Positions 1 to 5,737 of a stretch of DNA of 5,737 nt are shown one piece after another (positions within the stretch are counted from its first letter, which is position 1; each line of letters begins with the position of its first letter). Origin of the DNA: an uncultured Bacteroidota bacterium (GTDB taxonomy: Bacteria; Bacteroidota; Bacteroidia; Chitinophagales; Chitinophagaceae). The stretch spans positions 1 to 5,737 of the forward strand of contig CAMLEX010000355.1 in assembly GCA_946479055.1 (NCBI GenBank), given 5' to 3'. A model generated the notes under the pieces. That model searched no databases, was not told the origin of the DNA, and saw only the letters and a list, made by a program, of their open reading frames with translations. Made by a program: the position numbers and the translations under genes.

Positions 1-1
1 A

Positions 2-391
2 ATGTTGATCGGGGCAGGGGGATTAGCCGTATTGTATATTATTATTGCACAATTGCTGGCTTCTCAATCTTCTTCAGTTGGAAATTATTTACTGGCAGCC
101 ATTGGCATATACGCCCTTTCACTGGCACCCGTAACCTGGGTATTGATCTCAGAAATATTTCCCAATAAAGTAAGGGGGGCGGCTATTTCTATTGCTGTAT
201 TATGTTTATGGGCAGCTTATTTTATACTCACTTTCAGTTTCCCGGTGCTGGCAAAATGGATCGGAATGCATAATACTTTTTATATCTATTCAGTAGTATG
301 TGTAATCGGTTTTGCATTTGTATGGCTAAAAGTGAAAGAAACAAAAGGAAAAACACTGGAAGAGCTGGAGACCGTGTTCTCTCCTCACTAA
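2..391 (+). CDS. MFS sugar porter, C-terminal part (5' end outside window)
   Basis: This is the end of a major facilitator superfamily transporter of the sugar porter type, an inner-membrane sugar symporter. About 129 residues are visible and they match the last four membrane helices of the family: helix 9 (about residues 1-20), helix 10 (28-50), helix 11 (59-83) and helix 12 (92-109). Two family signatures support the call. The first is PVTWVLISEIFPNKVRG after helix 10, which corresponds to the PxxW..SEIFP..xRG motif. The second is KETKGKTLEELE near the end, corresponding to PETKGxTLEE with K in place of the usual P. The ATG at position 2 is almost certainly an internal methionine, because a complete porter has roughly 450 or more residues and 12 helices. 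The stop at 389-391 lies 34 bases before the next gene, which suggests co-transcription. The family call is firm; the sugar is unknown. Confidence 0.9.
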   Translation: MLIGAGGLAVLYIIIAQLLASQSSSVGNYLLAAIGIYALSLAPVTWVLISEIFPNKVRGAAISIAVLCLWAAYFILTFSFPVLAKWIGMHNTFYIYSVVCVIGFAFVWLKVKETKGKTLEELETVFSPH

Positions 392-410
392 TCAGAGCAT
401 TAATATATCT

Positions 411-418
411 AAAAGAGA
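411..418 (+). promoter_or_regulatory. Possible weak ribosome binding site for the DUF5107 gene
   Basis: The purine run AAAAGAGA ends 7 bases before the ATG at 426. It is only a partial Shine-Dalgarno match, which is normal in Bacteroidota. No other in-frame start lies between the porter stop codon and this ATG. Confidence 0.35.
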
Positions 419-425
419 CATCAAA

Positions 426-3400
426 ATGGAAGTGAAAGCATGGATTGAAAAAGTTACGATACCTACGTACGAAATTGGTAGACCTGAAAAAAACCCCATT
501 TTCCTGGAGAAAAGAGTATACCAGGGAAGCAGTGGTGCAGTATATCCGCATCCTGTTATTGAAAAAATATCGGATGAAAAAAAAGACAAGGAATACACAG
601 CAGTCTATATCGAAAATGAATTTTTAAAAATTATGATCCTGCCGGAACTGGGGGGCAGGGTGCAAAGGGCTTACGATAAAATCCGCAATCGTGATTTTAT
701 TTATTACAACCAGGTAATCAAACCTGCATTGGTTGGTTTAACAGGTCCCTGGATCTCCGGTGGTATTGAATTCAACTGGCCGCAACATCATCGTCCCAGT
801 ACGTATGATCCGGTTGATTTCATGATAGAAGATAATGCTGACGGGAGTAAAACGATTTGGGTGAATGAAGTGGAAGTGATGTTTCGTACGAAAGGTATGG
901 CCGGCTTCACCTTGTATCCAGATAAAGCTTACCTGGAAATAAAAGGTAAATTATACAATCGTACTCCTTTTTCTCAAACCTTTTTATGGTGGGCTAACCC
1001 TGCGGTGAAAGTGAACGATCATTACCAATCTGTTTTCCCACCGGACGTTTATGCTGTTTTTGATCATGGGAAAAGAGATGTATCTGATTTTCCCGATGCT
1101 ACGGGTATTTATTATAAAGTGAACTATGCACCGGGAACAGATATTTCGCGATACAAGAATATTCCGGTGCCTACATCTTATATGGCCATTCGTTCAAAAT
1201 ATGACTTCATCGGCTGCTATGAACACGATACGCAGGCAGGTATGCTGCATGTAGCCAATCATCACATTTCACCCGGAAAAAAACAATGGACCTGGGGCAA
1301 TGGTGATTTCGGACATTCCTGGGACAGAAATCTGACCGATGAAGATGGTCCTTACATTGAATTGATGACCGGAGTATTCACCGATAACCAGCCCGATTTT
1401 TCCTGGCTTCAACCCAATGAAGAAAAAACATTCGAGCAATATTTTATGCCGTATGCCAAAATTGGTGCTGTGAAAAACGCTACCAAAGAGGCGATGCTGA
1501 ACCTGGAGGTGAATGATAATAGGGTGGAGATAAAAGTATATACGACGTCTGCCTATCCATCGGCCATGATCAAATTGTTTGTGAATAATGAGCTGACAGA
1601 AACATATACTTTCGATCTGTCACCGGCCCACATTTTTGAAAAGACCATTTTGTTAAAAGAAAAAGTAGTTCCGGAAAGTATAAAAATAAAGGTGGAAGAT
1701 GAAAACAATCAGCTGCTGGTGAGTTATCAGCCGGAAAAAGCTGAACAGAATGATATTCCCCCACCTGCATCTGCAGCAAAGGATCCCGAAATTATCGAAA
1801 GCATCGAAGAACTGTACCTTAACGGGCTGCACATCGAACAATACCGTCATGCTACGTATGTTGCTACAGATTATTACGAAGAAGCATTGCGCCGTGAACC
1901 GGGCGATATGCGGAATAATAATGCGATGGGATTATGGTATCTGAAAAGAGGCCAGTTCGCAAAGGCGGAGAAATATTTCCGGGCTGCTATAAAAACGCTT
2001 ATACAGCGAAATCCCAACCCTTACGATGGAGAACCGCTCTATAATCTGGGTTGGTGTTTAAAGATGCAGGGGAAACTGGATGAGGCATATGAAGCATTTT
2101 ATAAAGCTTCGTGGAATGCAGCCTGGCAGGACGCGGGTTTTTTTGCCCTTGCCAGAATCGCTTGCGAAAAAAAGAATTTTGAAGATGCATTATACCTGGT
2201 AAACAAATCACTGGTTCGCAATTATCATGGTCATTCTGTCCGCCACTTAAAGACGGTAATACTGCGAAAATTAGGTCGTGTCGGTGAAGCAATGAAGTTT
2301 CTTGAAGAATCAATGGTTATCGATCCGTTTAACTTCGGCTGCCTGTTCGAGAAATATTTATTGCAATTGGCGGCAGCCAACACACAGGAAGCCGCTCAGG
2401 CATTGCAGTATCTCAACCACCTGATGCGGGATGATGTGCATAATTATATTGAATCGGGACTCGATTATGCACAGGCGGGATTGTATGAAGAAGCGATAAA
2501 TTTATTTACTATTTACGCAGAAGGTAAGGAGGATGTATATCCTATGGTCTGGTATTACATGGGATGGTGCGCATTACAGACGGGGCATCAATTAAAAGCA
2601 AAAGAATATTTCACAAAAGCATCCAACGCTGCACCGGATTTTTGCTTTCCCCACCGGATAGAAGATGTGATAGTGTTGCAATCAACCATTAGACAAAATC
2701 CCAGCGATGCGAAAGCATATTATTATCTTGGTAATTTCTGGTTTGACAAACGACAATTCACCGAAGCTATTACATGCTGGGAAAACTCGGCAAGGATTGA
2801 TGATACATTTCCAACTGTTCAACGCAATCTTTCCTTAGCTTATTACAACAAGCGGCACAATACTGAGAAAGCTGTAGCTTCTCTTGAAAAGGCATTTGCG
2901 TTGGATGAAACAGATGCAAGAGTGTTGATGGAACTTGATCAGTTATACAAAAAATTGGGATATCCGCATGATGTGCGTTTGAACTTGCTGGAAAAACATC
3001 CCGCATTAGTCGATTACCGGGATGATTTATACCTGGAAAGGGCAGCATTGTACAATCACCTGCATCAATATGAAAAAGCACAAGAATTAATTACCTCTCG
3101 CCGCTTTCATCCCTGGGAAGGAGGTGAAGGAAAGGTAGTGGGACAGTATTTACTTTGTCATATTGAACTGGCGAAACAGGCGCTGATGGCCGGCCAATAC
3201 CATCATCCATTGAACCTGCTGGCTGCCACCGAACAGTATCCACATAACCTGGGAGAAGGGAAGCTGTATGGCGTACAGGAAAATGATATTCATTACCTGC
3301 AGGGGTGTGCTTATGAAGGATTAGGCTTACCGGAAGAAGCAAAAGAAAAATTTATACGGGCCACCGTTGGTATCAGCGAACCGGTACAGGCTATCTTTTA

Positions 3401-3782
3401 TAACGATGCCCAACCTGACAAGATCCTGTATCAGGGGCTGGCATGGTTAAAACTAAATGAACCAGGCAGGGCAAGAGCTATCTTTGAACGATTTATTCAG
3501 TTTGGTAATCAATACATGCATGATGATATAAAAATTGATTATTTCGCTGTATCACTTCCTGATCTGTTGGTATTCGACCGGGACCTGACACTAAAAAACA
3601 GAATTCATTGCAAATACTTAATTGGATTAGGTAACCTTGGATTGGCCAATTATGCAGCAGCAGAAAATGAATTGAAAGAAATAGTAAAACTGGAAGTCAA
3701 TCACCAGGGTGCAGACACACATCTGCACATGATCTCCTTTTTACATTACCAGGCCAAACAAAATCCTGCAATAAGCATCTGA
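426..3782 (+). CDS. DUF5107 domain and tetratricopeptide-repeat protein, 1118 aa
   Basis: The product is a large, apparently cytoplasmic protein; no signal peptide or membrane helix is visible. Residues about 40-345 look like DUF5107, a domain related to the galactose mutarotase/aldose 1-epimerase beta-sandwich. Visible landmarks are ELGGRV near 73-78, GGIEFNWPQHHRP near 112-124, WWANPAV near 188-194 and an aromatic stretch beginning QWTWGNGDFGHSWDRN near 287. A short strand-rich segment follows (about 350-440). From about 480 to the end there is a long array of TPR-like helix pairs, for example near 483-520, 538-566, 706-735, 762-790 and 798-830. Two Gly-rich motifs interrupt it: RRFHPWEGGEGK at about 892-903 and YPHNLGEGKL at about 938-947. 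The ATG at 426 is preceded by a purine-rich AAAAGAGA (411-418). The gene follows a sugar porter by 34 bases, so a role in handling an imported sugar is inferred. The catalytic activity of the family is, as far as I know, not established. Confidence 0.88.
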   Translation: MEVKAWIEKVTIPTYEIGRPEKNPIFLEKRVYQGSSGAVYPHPVIEKISDEKKDKEYTAVYIENEFLKIMILPELGGRVQRAYDKIRNRDFIYYNQVIKPALVGLTGPWISGGIEFNWPQHHRPSTYDPVDFMIEDNADGSKTIWVNEVEVMFRTKGMAGFTLYPDKAYLEIKGKLYNRTPFSQTFLWWANPAVKVNDHYQSVFPPDVYAVFDHGKRDVSDFPDATGIYYKVNYAPGTDISRYKNIPVPTSYMAIRSKYDFIGCYEHDTQAGMLHVANHHISPGKKQWTWGNGDFGHSWDRNLTDEDGPYIELMTGVFTDNQPDFSWLQPNEEKTFEQYFMPYAKIGAVKNATKEAMLNLEVNDNRVEIKVYTTSAYPSAMIKLFVNNELTETYTFDLSPAHIFEKTILLKEKVVPESIKIKVEDENNQLLVSYQPEKAEQNDIPPPASAAKDPEIIESIEELYLNGLHIEQYRHATYVATDYYEEALRREPGDMRNNNAMGLWYLKRGQFAKAEKYFRAAIKTLIQRNPNPYDGEPLYNLGWCLKMQGKLDEAYEAFYKASWNAAWQDAGFFALARIACEKKNFEDALYLVNKSLVRNYHGHSVRHLKTVILRKLGRVGEAMKFLEESMVIDPFNFGCLFEKYLLQLAAANTQEAAQALQYLNHLMRDDVHNYIESGLDYAQAGLYEEAINLFTIYAEGKEDVYPMVWYYMGWCALQTGHQLKAKEYFTKASNAAPDFCFPHRIEDVIVLQSTIRQNPSDAKAYYYLGNFWFDKRQFTEAITCWENSARIDDTFPTVQRNLSLAYYNKRHNTEKAVASLEKAFALDETDARVLMELDQLYKKLGYPHDVRLNLLEKHPALVDYRDDLYLERAALYNHLHQYEKAQELITSRRFHPWEGGEGKVVGQYLLCHIELAKQALMAGQYHHPLNLLAATEQYPHNLGEGKLYGVQENDIHYLQGCAYEGLGLPEEAKEKFIRATVGISEPVQAIFYNDAQPDKILYQGLAWLKLNEPGRARAIFERFIQFGNQYMHDDIKIDYFAVSLPDLLVFDRDLTLKNRIHCKYLIGLGNLGLANYAAAENELKEIVKLEVNHQGADTHLHMISFLHYQAKQNPAISI

Positions 3783-3988
3783 TCTGAATAGTTCGTATAA
3801 ATATCGCTATGTGTATAATGCATTTTAAGAAGCAAGCAATCAATCGTCCCTCTTAGTACAAGGGACTGCGAGGGTTGTTTCTACAAACCTCTAAGTTTTG
3901 TGAAAGAAAGACTCACACAAAATCAAATGTATGGCACTCAAATAAAGAAAGTTCGTAAAATAAAGAGGTAGTATTGCCACAAGGATTG
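3783..3988 (+). other. Non-coding leader between the DUF5107 gene and the ACT-like gene
   Basis: This stretch of about 200 bases has no gene of normal size. It holds a 15-codon mini-ORF (3809-3856), three consecutive stem-loops (3846-3922), two copies of AGTTCGTA (3790-3797 and 3950-3957), and the purine-rich segment before the small downstream gene. I see no clear Bacteroidota promoter (TTTG, then TAnnTTTG), so I cannot tell whether it is a 3' untranslated region, a 5' leader or a separate RNA. Confidence 0.6.
3846..3922 (+). ncRNA. Candidate structured RNA: three consecutive stem-loops
   Basis: Three hairpins follow each other with gaps of only 3 and 4 bases. Hairpin 1 pairs GTCCCT (3846-3851) perfectly with AGGGAC (3861-3866) around a 9-base loop. 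Hairpin 2 pairs GAGG-g-TTGT (3870-3878) with ACAA-a-CCTC (3883-3891), with one G/A mismatch and a TTCT loop. Hairpin 3 pairs TTTTGTG (3896-3902) perfectly with CACAAAA (3916-3922) around a 13-base loop. The dense packing fits a structured leader, a riboregulator or a small RNA. Hairpin 2 followed by TAAGTTTT could also serve as a weak intrinsic terminator for the upstream operon. I do not recognise a known RNA family, and no conservation data were available. Confidence 0.35.
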
Positions 3989-4303
3989 ATGAAGATGATA
4001 AATGATAAAAACGATGGTTATTTCACCCATGGAGCCTTAAAAAAAGCATGTGGGTATATTTTGCAAGTAAAACACCCATTAAAAGCTCTTTTAAATATCA
4101 GCAAACTACTGGCGACCCGGGAACTGGATATTATGTTTCTGCAGATGCAAACATATGATAATAGTGGGGACATAGGAGTAATGATTCTGCATTGCAGGCT
4201 TGAAAAAGATCGGATAAAGTTTGTCGCCAGTCTGCTGAAAAAAGTACCTGGCGTAGAAAAGGTCGAGTGGATGGAAGATACAAAAAGAGATACGCTATTT
4301 TAA
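3989..4303 (+). CDS. Small ACT-like domain protein, orphan (104 aa)
   Basis: The protein is short and reads as one ACT-like regulatory domain. Counting from the ATG at 3989, the order is beta1 (about 22-28, GYILQVK), alpha1 (31-44, after HPLKALLNISKLL begins), beta2 (46-55), beta3 (60-71), alpha2 (73-85) and beta4 (88-95, GVEKVEWM). This beta-alpha-beta-beta-alpha-beta order, with H-P-L leading into a helix and a P-G-V turn before the last strand, resembles the small regulatory subunit of acetolactate synthase (IlvN/IlvM type). No synthase gene is adjacent and the usual Gly of the ligand loop is not evident, so a function should not be assigned. The start is uncertain. ATG 3989 lies 3 bases after AAGGA (3981-3985), ATG 3995 lies 9 bases after it, and a TTG at 3974 has AGAGG (3964-3968) upstream. 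The domain is complete whichever start is used. Confidence 0.7.
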   Translation: MKMINDKNDGYFTHGALKKACGYILQVKHPLKALLNISKLLATRELDIMFLQMQTYDNSGDIGVMILHCRLEKDRIKFVASLLKKVPGVEKVEWMEDTKRDTLF

Positions 4304-4332
4304 ATAATTAAAGCTGGGTCCATTATTTAAAA
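4298..4332. terminator. AT-rich inverted repeat at the stop codon of the ACT-like gene
   Basis: TTTTAAATAAT (4298-4308) pairs perfectly over 11 bp with ATTATTTAAAA (4322-4332) around a 13-base loop. The left arm contains the last sense codon and the stop codon (TAA 4301-4303). The stem has no G or C and no T tract follows, so it is not a classical intrinsic terminator. It may still stabilise the 3' end of the transcript or bind a protein as DNA. Confidence 0.4.
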
Positions 4333-4504
4333 GCTTGAACAGGAGAAGGAAAAATTATACCATTTAATAGCATCGCCCTTAAGCCAATCACAATATTTTA
4401 GTTAAAAGAATTTTTCTTGAGTTGCTTCAATCACAAAAAGTTTCGAATCTGACTTTTTATTAATTTGGGGAAATAACCGGACTGACTGGGGGAAGCTGAG
4501 TTAA

Positions 4505-4551
4505 GTACAATAAATAGCTTTTGTAAAAAGTTTTTGTACAATTTTTGTACC
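4505..4551. repeat. Clustered TTTTGTA / GTACAA repeats
   Basis: TTTTTGTAC occurs twice in tandem with an 11-base period (4531-4539 and 4542-4550). A related TTTTGTA lies at 4519-4525. GTACAA at 4505-4510 is the inverse of the core, and TTGTACAA at 4534-4541 is a perfect 8-base palindrome. An 11-base period places the copies on about the same face of the helix, as expected for a cooperative protein binding site. AT-rich intergenic DNA can produce such clusters by chance. Confidence 0.35.
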
Positions 4552-4671
4552 ACACTACATCTAAAAATCTGATACTCAATTATTATTATTTTCGTATCGG
4601 CAAGTAAGATAAGACTATGTTAACTTATGTAAAACAGGTTACACAAAACGTACTTTAATTACTAAAGGGGC

Positions 4672-4847
4672 GACCAATTTTTTGAAACACCGGTATGGAA
4701 TCCTTCTAAAAAGATTTTCCGGGAAGAGAATTCCTGCAACTTTATTTGCAGTTCAATCTCAAAACCCCACTGGAAAAACAAAATGAGCTCAATAAAGAAT
4801 TTGCTGAAAAATTTACTTGCAGGATCTATTTAAGAGGCGATAAGTAA
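4672..4847 (+). pseudogene. Possible decayed coding remnant with a frameshift
   Basis: Two adjacent frames read like protein and join at one point. From 4672 one frame gives DQFFETPVWNPSKKIFREE up to 4728. From about 4728 a second frame gives EFLQLYLQFNLKTPLEKQ and continues through NELNKEFAEKF to YLRGDK and a TAA at 4845-4847. A single indel near 4726-4731 would fuse them into one C-terminal fragment of about 58 residues. Stops lie upstream in both frames (TAA 4663-4665 in the first, TAA 4707-4709 in the second) and no start is present, so it is not an intact gene. I do not recognise the family. Chance open frames of 45 codons are not rare in such DNA, so confidence is low. Confidence 0.25.
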
Positions 4848-4854
4848 TAAAATA

Positions 4855-4870
4855 GCACAATCGTTTGTGC
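4855..4870. promoter_or_regulatory. 16-base dyad upstream of the sigma factor gene
   Basis: GCACAA (4855-4860) and TTGTGC (4865-4870) form a perfect 6-bp inverted repeat around TCGT. It lies 76 bases before the sigma factor start. It could be an operator half-site pair or a small RNA hairpin in the leader. It is not followed by a T tract, so a terminator is unlikely. Confidence 0.35.
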
Positions 4871-4946
4871 ATCCTGGAAATATAGAAGTTCATTAAATTC
4901 ATAGTGATATTATATTTTTATGAAGAAACTATATACTTCTTGTTAA

Positions 4947-5492
4947 ATGCAACAACAGCAGGATATACAGATTGTAGAACAGTTAAAAAACGGCGATCTG
5001 TCTGGTTTCGATAGTCTATTTGTAAAGTATTATAAGCTGCTTTGTGTAAACGCCTATTTCTTTTTGGGGGATGAGCAGGAGGCTAAAGACCTCGTTCAAA
5101 CATTTTTTCTCGATATATGGGAGAAAAAATTATACCTGCATTTTCATGACGAAATCAAAGGGTATTTATTCCGGGCCGTCAAAAACCGTTGCCTCAACGA
5201 GATCAGCAAACAAAAAACAAGAGATAAAAACCATAAGGCTTTTGCTGATCTGCAGGATGAGAATAGTTCCCCCGGCGATGAAATGCCGCCTGATTTTTAT
5301 GGACAAATTCAAAGCACACTGGAAGGCATGGCTGGACAGAAAAAAGTGGCCATTCAAATGGTCTATGTAAAAGGTAAAAGATACCAGGAAGCCGCTGATG
5401 AAATGGGTATCAGTATCAATTCTTTTAAGACCCATTTAAAAAGCGGACTTAAAATTTTGCGGTACGGAGAAAAAAATAATAAAAACAATTAA
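4947..5492 (+). CDS. ECF RNA polymerase sigma-70 factor, Bacteroidota type
   Basis: A 181-residue extracytoplasmic-function sigma factor, close to the usual family length. Region 2 spans about 21-90: FDSLFVKYYKLL near 21-32, then DLVQTFFLDIWEK at 48-60 (the conserved D-L-V-Q-x-x-F-x-x-x-W block of region 2.2), then GYLFRAVKNRCLNEI at 72-86 (regions 2.3-2.4). A variable Asp/Glu/Ser/Pro-rich linker (about 101-117) leads to region 4 (about 120-172), whose helix-turn-helix is YQEAADEMGISINSFKTHL at 146-164. The start at 4947 has no Shine-Dalgarno and directly follows a stop codon in the same frame, so no longer version is possible. The next gene begins 32 bases after the stop and looks like its anti-sigma factor. 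In this phylum such pairs normally respond to an outer-membrane TonB-dependent receptor and switch on substrate uptake genes. Confidence 0.95.
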   Translation: MQQQQDIQIVEQLKNGDLSGFDSLFVKYYKLLCVNAYFFLGDEQEAKDLVQTFFLDIWEKKLYLHFHDEIKGYLFRAVKNRCLNEISKQKTRDKNHKAFADLQDENSSPGDEMPPDFYGQIQSTLEGMAGQKKVAIQMVYVKGKRYQEAADEMGISINSFKTHLKSGLKILRYGEKNNKNN

Positions 5493-5508
5493 CCTGTTTC
5501 AGGTTGAT
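5488..5508 (+). promoter_or_regulatory. Small hairpin between the sigma and anti-sigma genes
   Basis: AACCTG (5491-5496) pairs perfectly with CAGGTT (5500-5505) around a TTT loop. Three more outer pairs, one of them T/G, extend the stem to 5488-5508. The left arm contains the sigma factor stop codon (5490-5492). The hairpin ends 16 bases before the next ATG and has no T tract, so it may affect coupling or mRNA stability rather than terminate transcription. Confidence 0.4.
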
Positions 5509-5524
5509 CACTGTATTACTAGCG

Positions 5525-5737
5525 ATGAAGCACAGTTACGAACAGGTTTTTGAATTGTTTATGGAAAAGCTGTCAGGCAATCTTTCTCCTGAAGATGAAA
5601 AATACGTGGAGAAAATGCTGGCAGATAATGCTTATTTCAGTGGGGTATGGCACACGTTGGAAGAAGAAAGCAGGACATTAAAAACAGATTCTTTTCTTGA
5701 GCAGATTAATGTTGGAGCCGATCTGGATACGCTGAAA
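5525..5737 (+). CDS. Probable FecR-type anti-sigma factor, N-terminal part (runs off window)
   Basis: An open frame of 71 codons continues to the window edge, beginning MKHSYEQVFELFMEKLSG. The visible part is helical, charged and free of membrane segments. This fits the cytoplasmic sigma-binding N-terminus of FecR-type anti-sigma factors, which start with a helix followed by a segment of the kind seen here (LSGNLSPEDEKYVEKML, about 16-32) and reach their membrane helix after about 80-100 residues. The strongest argument is position: it lies 32 bases after an ECF sigma factor gene on the same strand, the standard order in Bacteroidota. The periplasmic FecR domain is beyond the window, so the call is partly inference. 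The ATG at 5525 lacks a Shine-Dalgarno. Confidence 0.75.
   Translation, partial: MKHSYEQVFELFMEKLSGNLSPEDEKYVEKMLADNAYFSGVWHTLEEESRTLKTDSFLEQINVGADLDTLK

Larger units (their letters stand above)
4304..4946 (+). other. Long intergenic region without an intact gene
   Basis: About 640 bases carry no open frame of normal gene size on either strand. Visible contents are the right part of the 4298-4332 inverted repeat, a short open patch after 4331 (24 codons beginning KLEQEKEKLYHL), the TTTTGTAC repeats (4505-4551), a probable decayed coding segment (about 4672-4847), the dyad at 4855-4870 and the mini-ORF at 4920-4946. The promoter of the sigma factor gene should lie here, but no convincing TTTG / TAnnTTTG pair stands out. 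TATATTTT at 4911-4918 is the nearest match to the -7 box and lacks a well-spaced upstream TTTG. Confidence 0.6.

Noticed and set aside
577..584. Run of eight A in the DUF5107 gene, a possible slippage site
   Set aside because: The frame continues through 1118 codons with recognisable domains on both sides, and A runs are common in AT-rich genes.
1999..2313. Open frame of 104 codons on the - strand inside the DUF5107 gene
   Set aside because: It lies wholly opposite a recognisable TPR coding region and its translation shows no domain-like pattern; the same holds for the - strand frames at 2770-3081 and 3091-3342.
3974..4303. TTG at 3974 as start of the ACT-like gene, with AGAGG upstream
   Set aside because: Two ATG codons follow within 21 bases, one 3 and one 9 bases after AAGGA, and TTG starts are rare in this phylum. 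It remains an alternative.
4398..4500. Short open stretch of about 35 codons on the - strand
   Set aside because: No start codon, no recognisable motif, and a length expected by chance.
4569..4600. Loose inverted repeat GATAC ... GTATC with an 18-base AT loop
   Set aside because: The stem is short and the loop long; this is expected by chance in AT-rich DNA.
4734..4751. CTGCAA / TTGCAG 6-bp inverted repeat
   Set aside because: It falls in the protein-like remnant, where it encodes the repeated Leu-Gln pair of LQLYLQ, so it is likely a coding by-product.
5071..5370. Open frame of 99 codons overlapping the sigma factor gene in another frame
   Set aside because: The sigma factor frame carries clear regions 2 and 4; the overlapping frame is rich in Lys/Arg/Trp without a domain pattern.

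Overview
The window looks like a chromosomal segment of a Bacteroidota bacterium, most likely Chitinophagaceae or a close relative. The base composition is AT-leaning and starts mostly lack a strong Shine-Dalgarno. It carries a Bacteroidota-style ECF sigma factor followed by what looks like a FecR-type anti-sigma factor, and a DUF5107-TPR protein of a kind known from this phylum. All genes I can support are on the + strand. The assignment rests on recognising protein families by eye; no search was run.

Left part (1-3782): the C-terminal end of an MFS sugar porter is followed after 34 bases by a very large cytoplasmic protein. That protein has an N-terminal DUF5107 (aldose-epimerase-like) domain and a long C-terminal TPR array. 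Spacing and content suggest one sugar-uptake operon: the porter imports a sugar and the DUF5107 protein acts on it, or on a derivative, in the cytoplasm. The substrate cannot be read from the sequence.

Middle (3783-4303): a non-coding stretch of about 200 bases holds three back-to-back stem-loops (3846-3922). It precedes a small orphan gene whose product has the strand/helix order of an ACT domain. An AT-rich 11-bp inverted repeat spans that gene's stop codon.

Long intergenic region (4304-4946): about 640 bases without an intact gene. It contains TTTTGTAC-type repeats, patches that look like a decayed, frameshifted coding sequence (about 4672-4847), a 16-base dyad (4855-4870), and an 8-codon mini-ORF whose stop codon touches the start of the next gene.

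Right part (4947-5737): an ECF sigma-70 factor gene is followed, across a small hairpin, by the start of a probable FecR-type anti-sigma factor that runs off the window. In this phylum such pairs usually regulate SusC/SusD-type outer-membrane uptake genes further downstream, which are not visible here.

I found no mobile element, CRISPR array, tRNA or rRNA. The strongest candidate for something undescribed is the triple-hairpin leader before the orphan ACT-like gene; the evidence for it is structural only.
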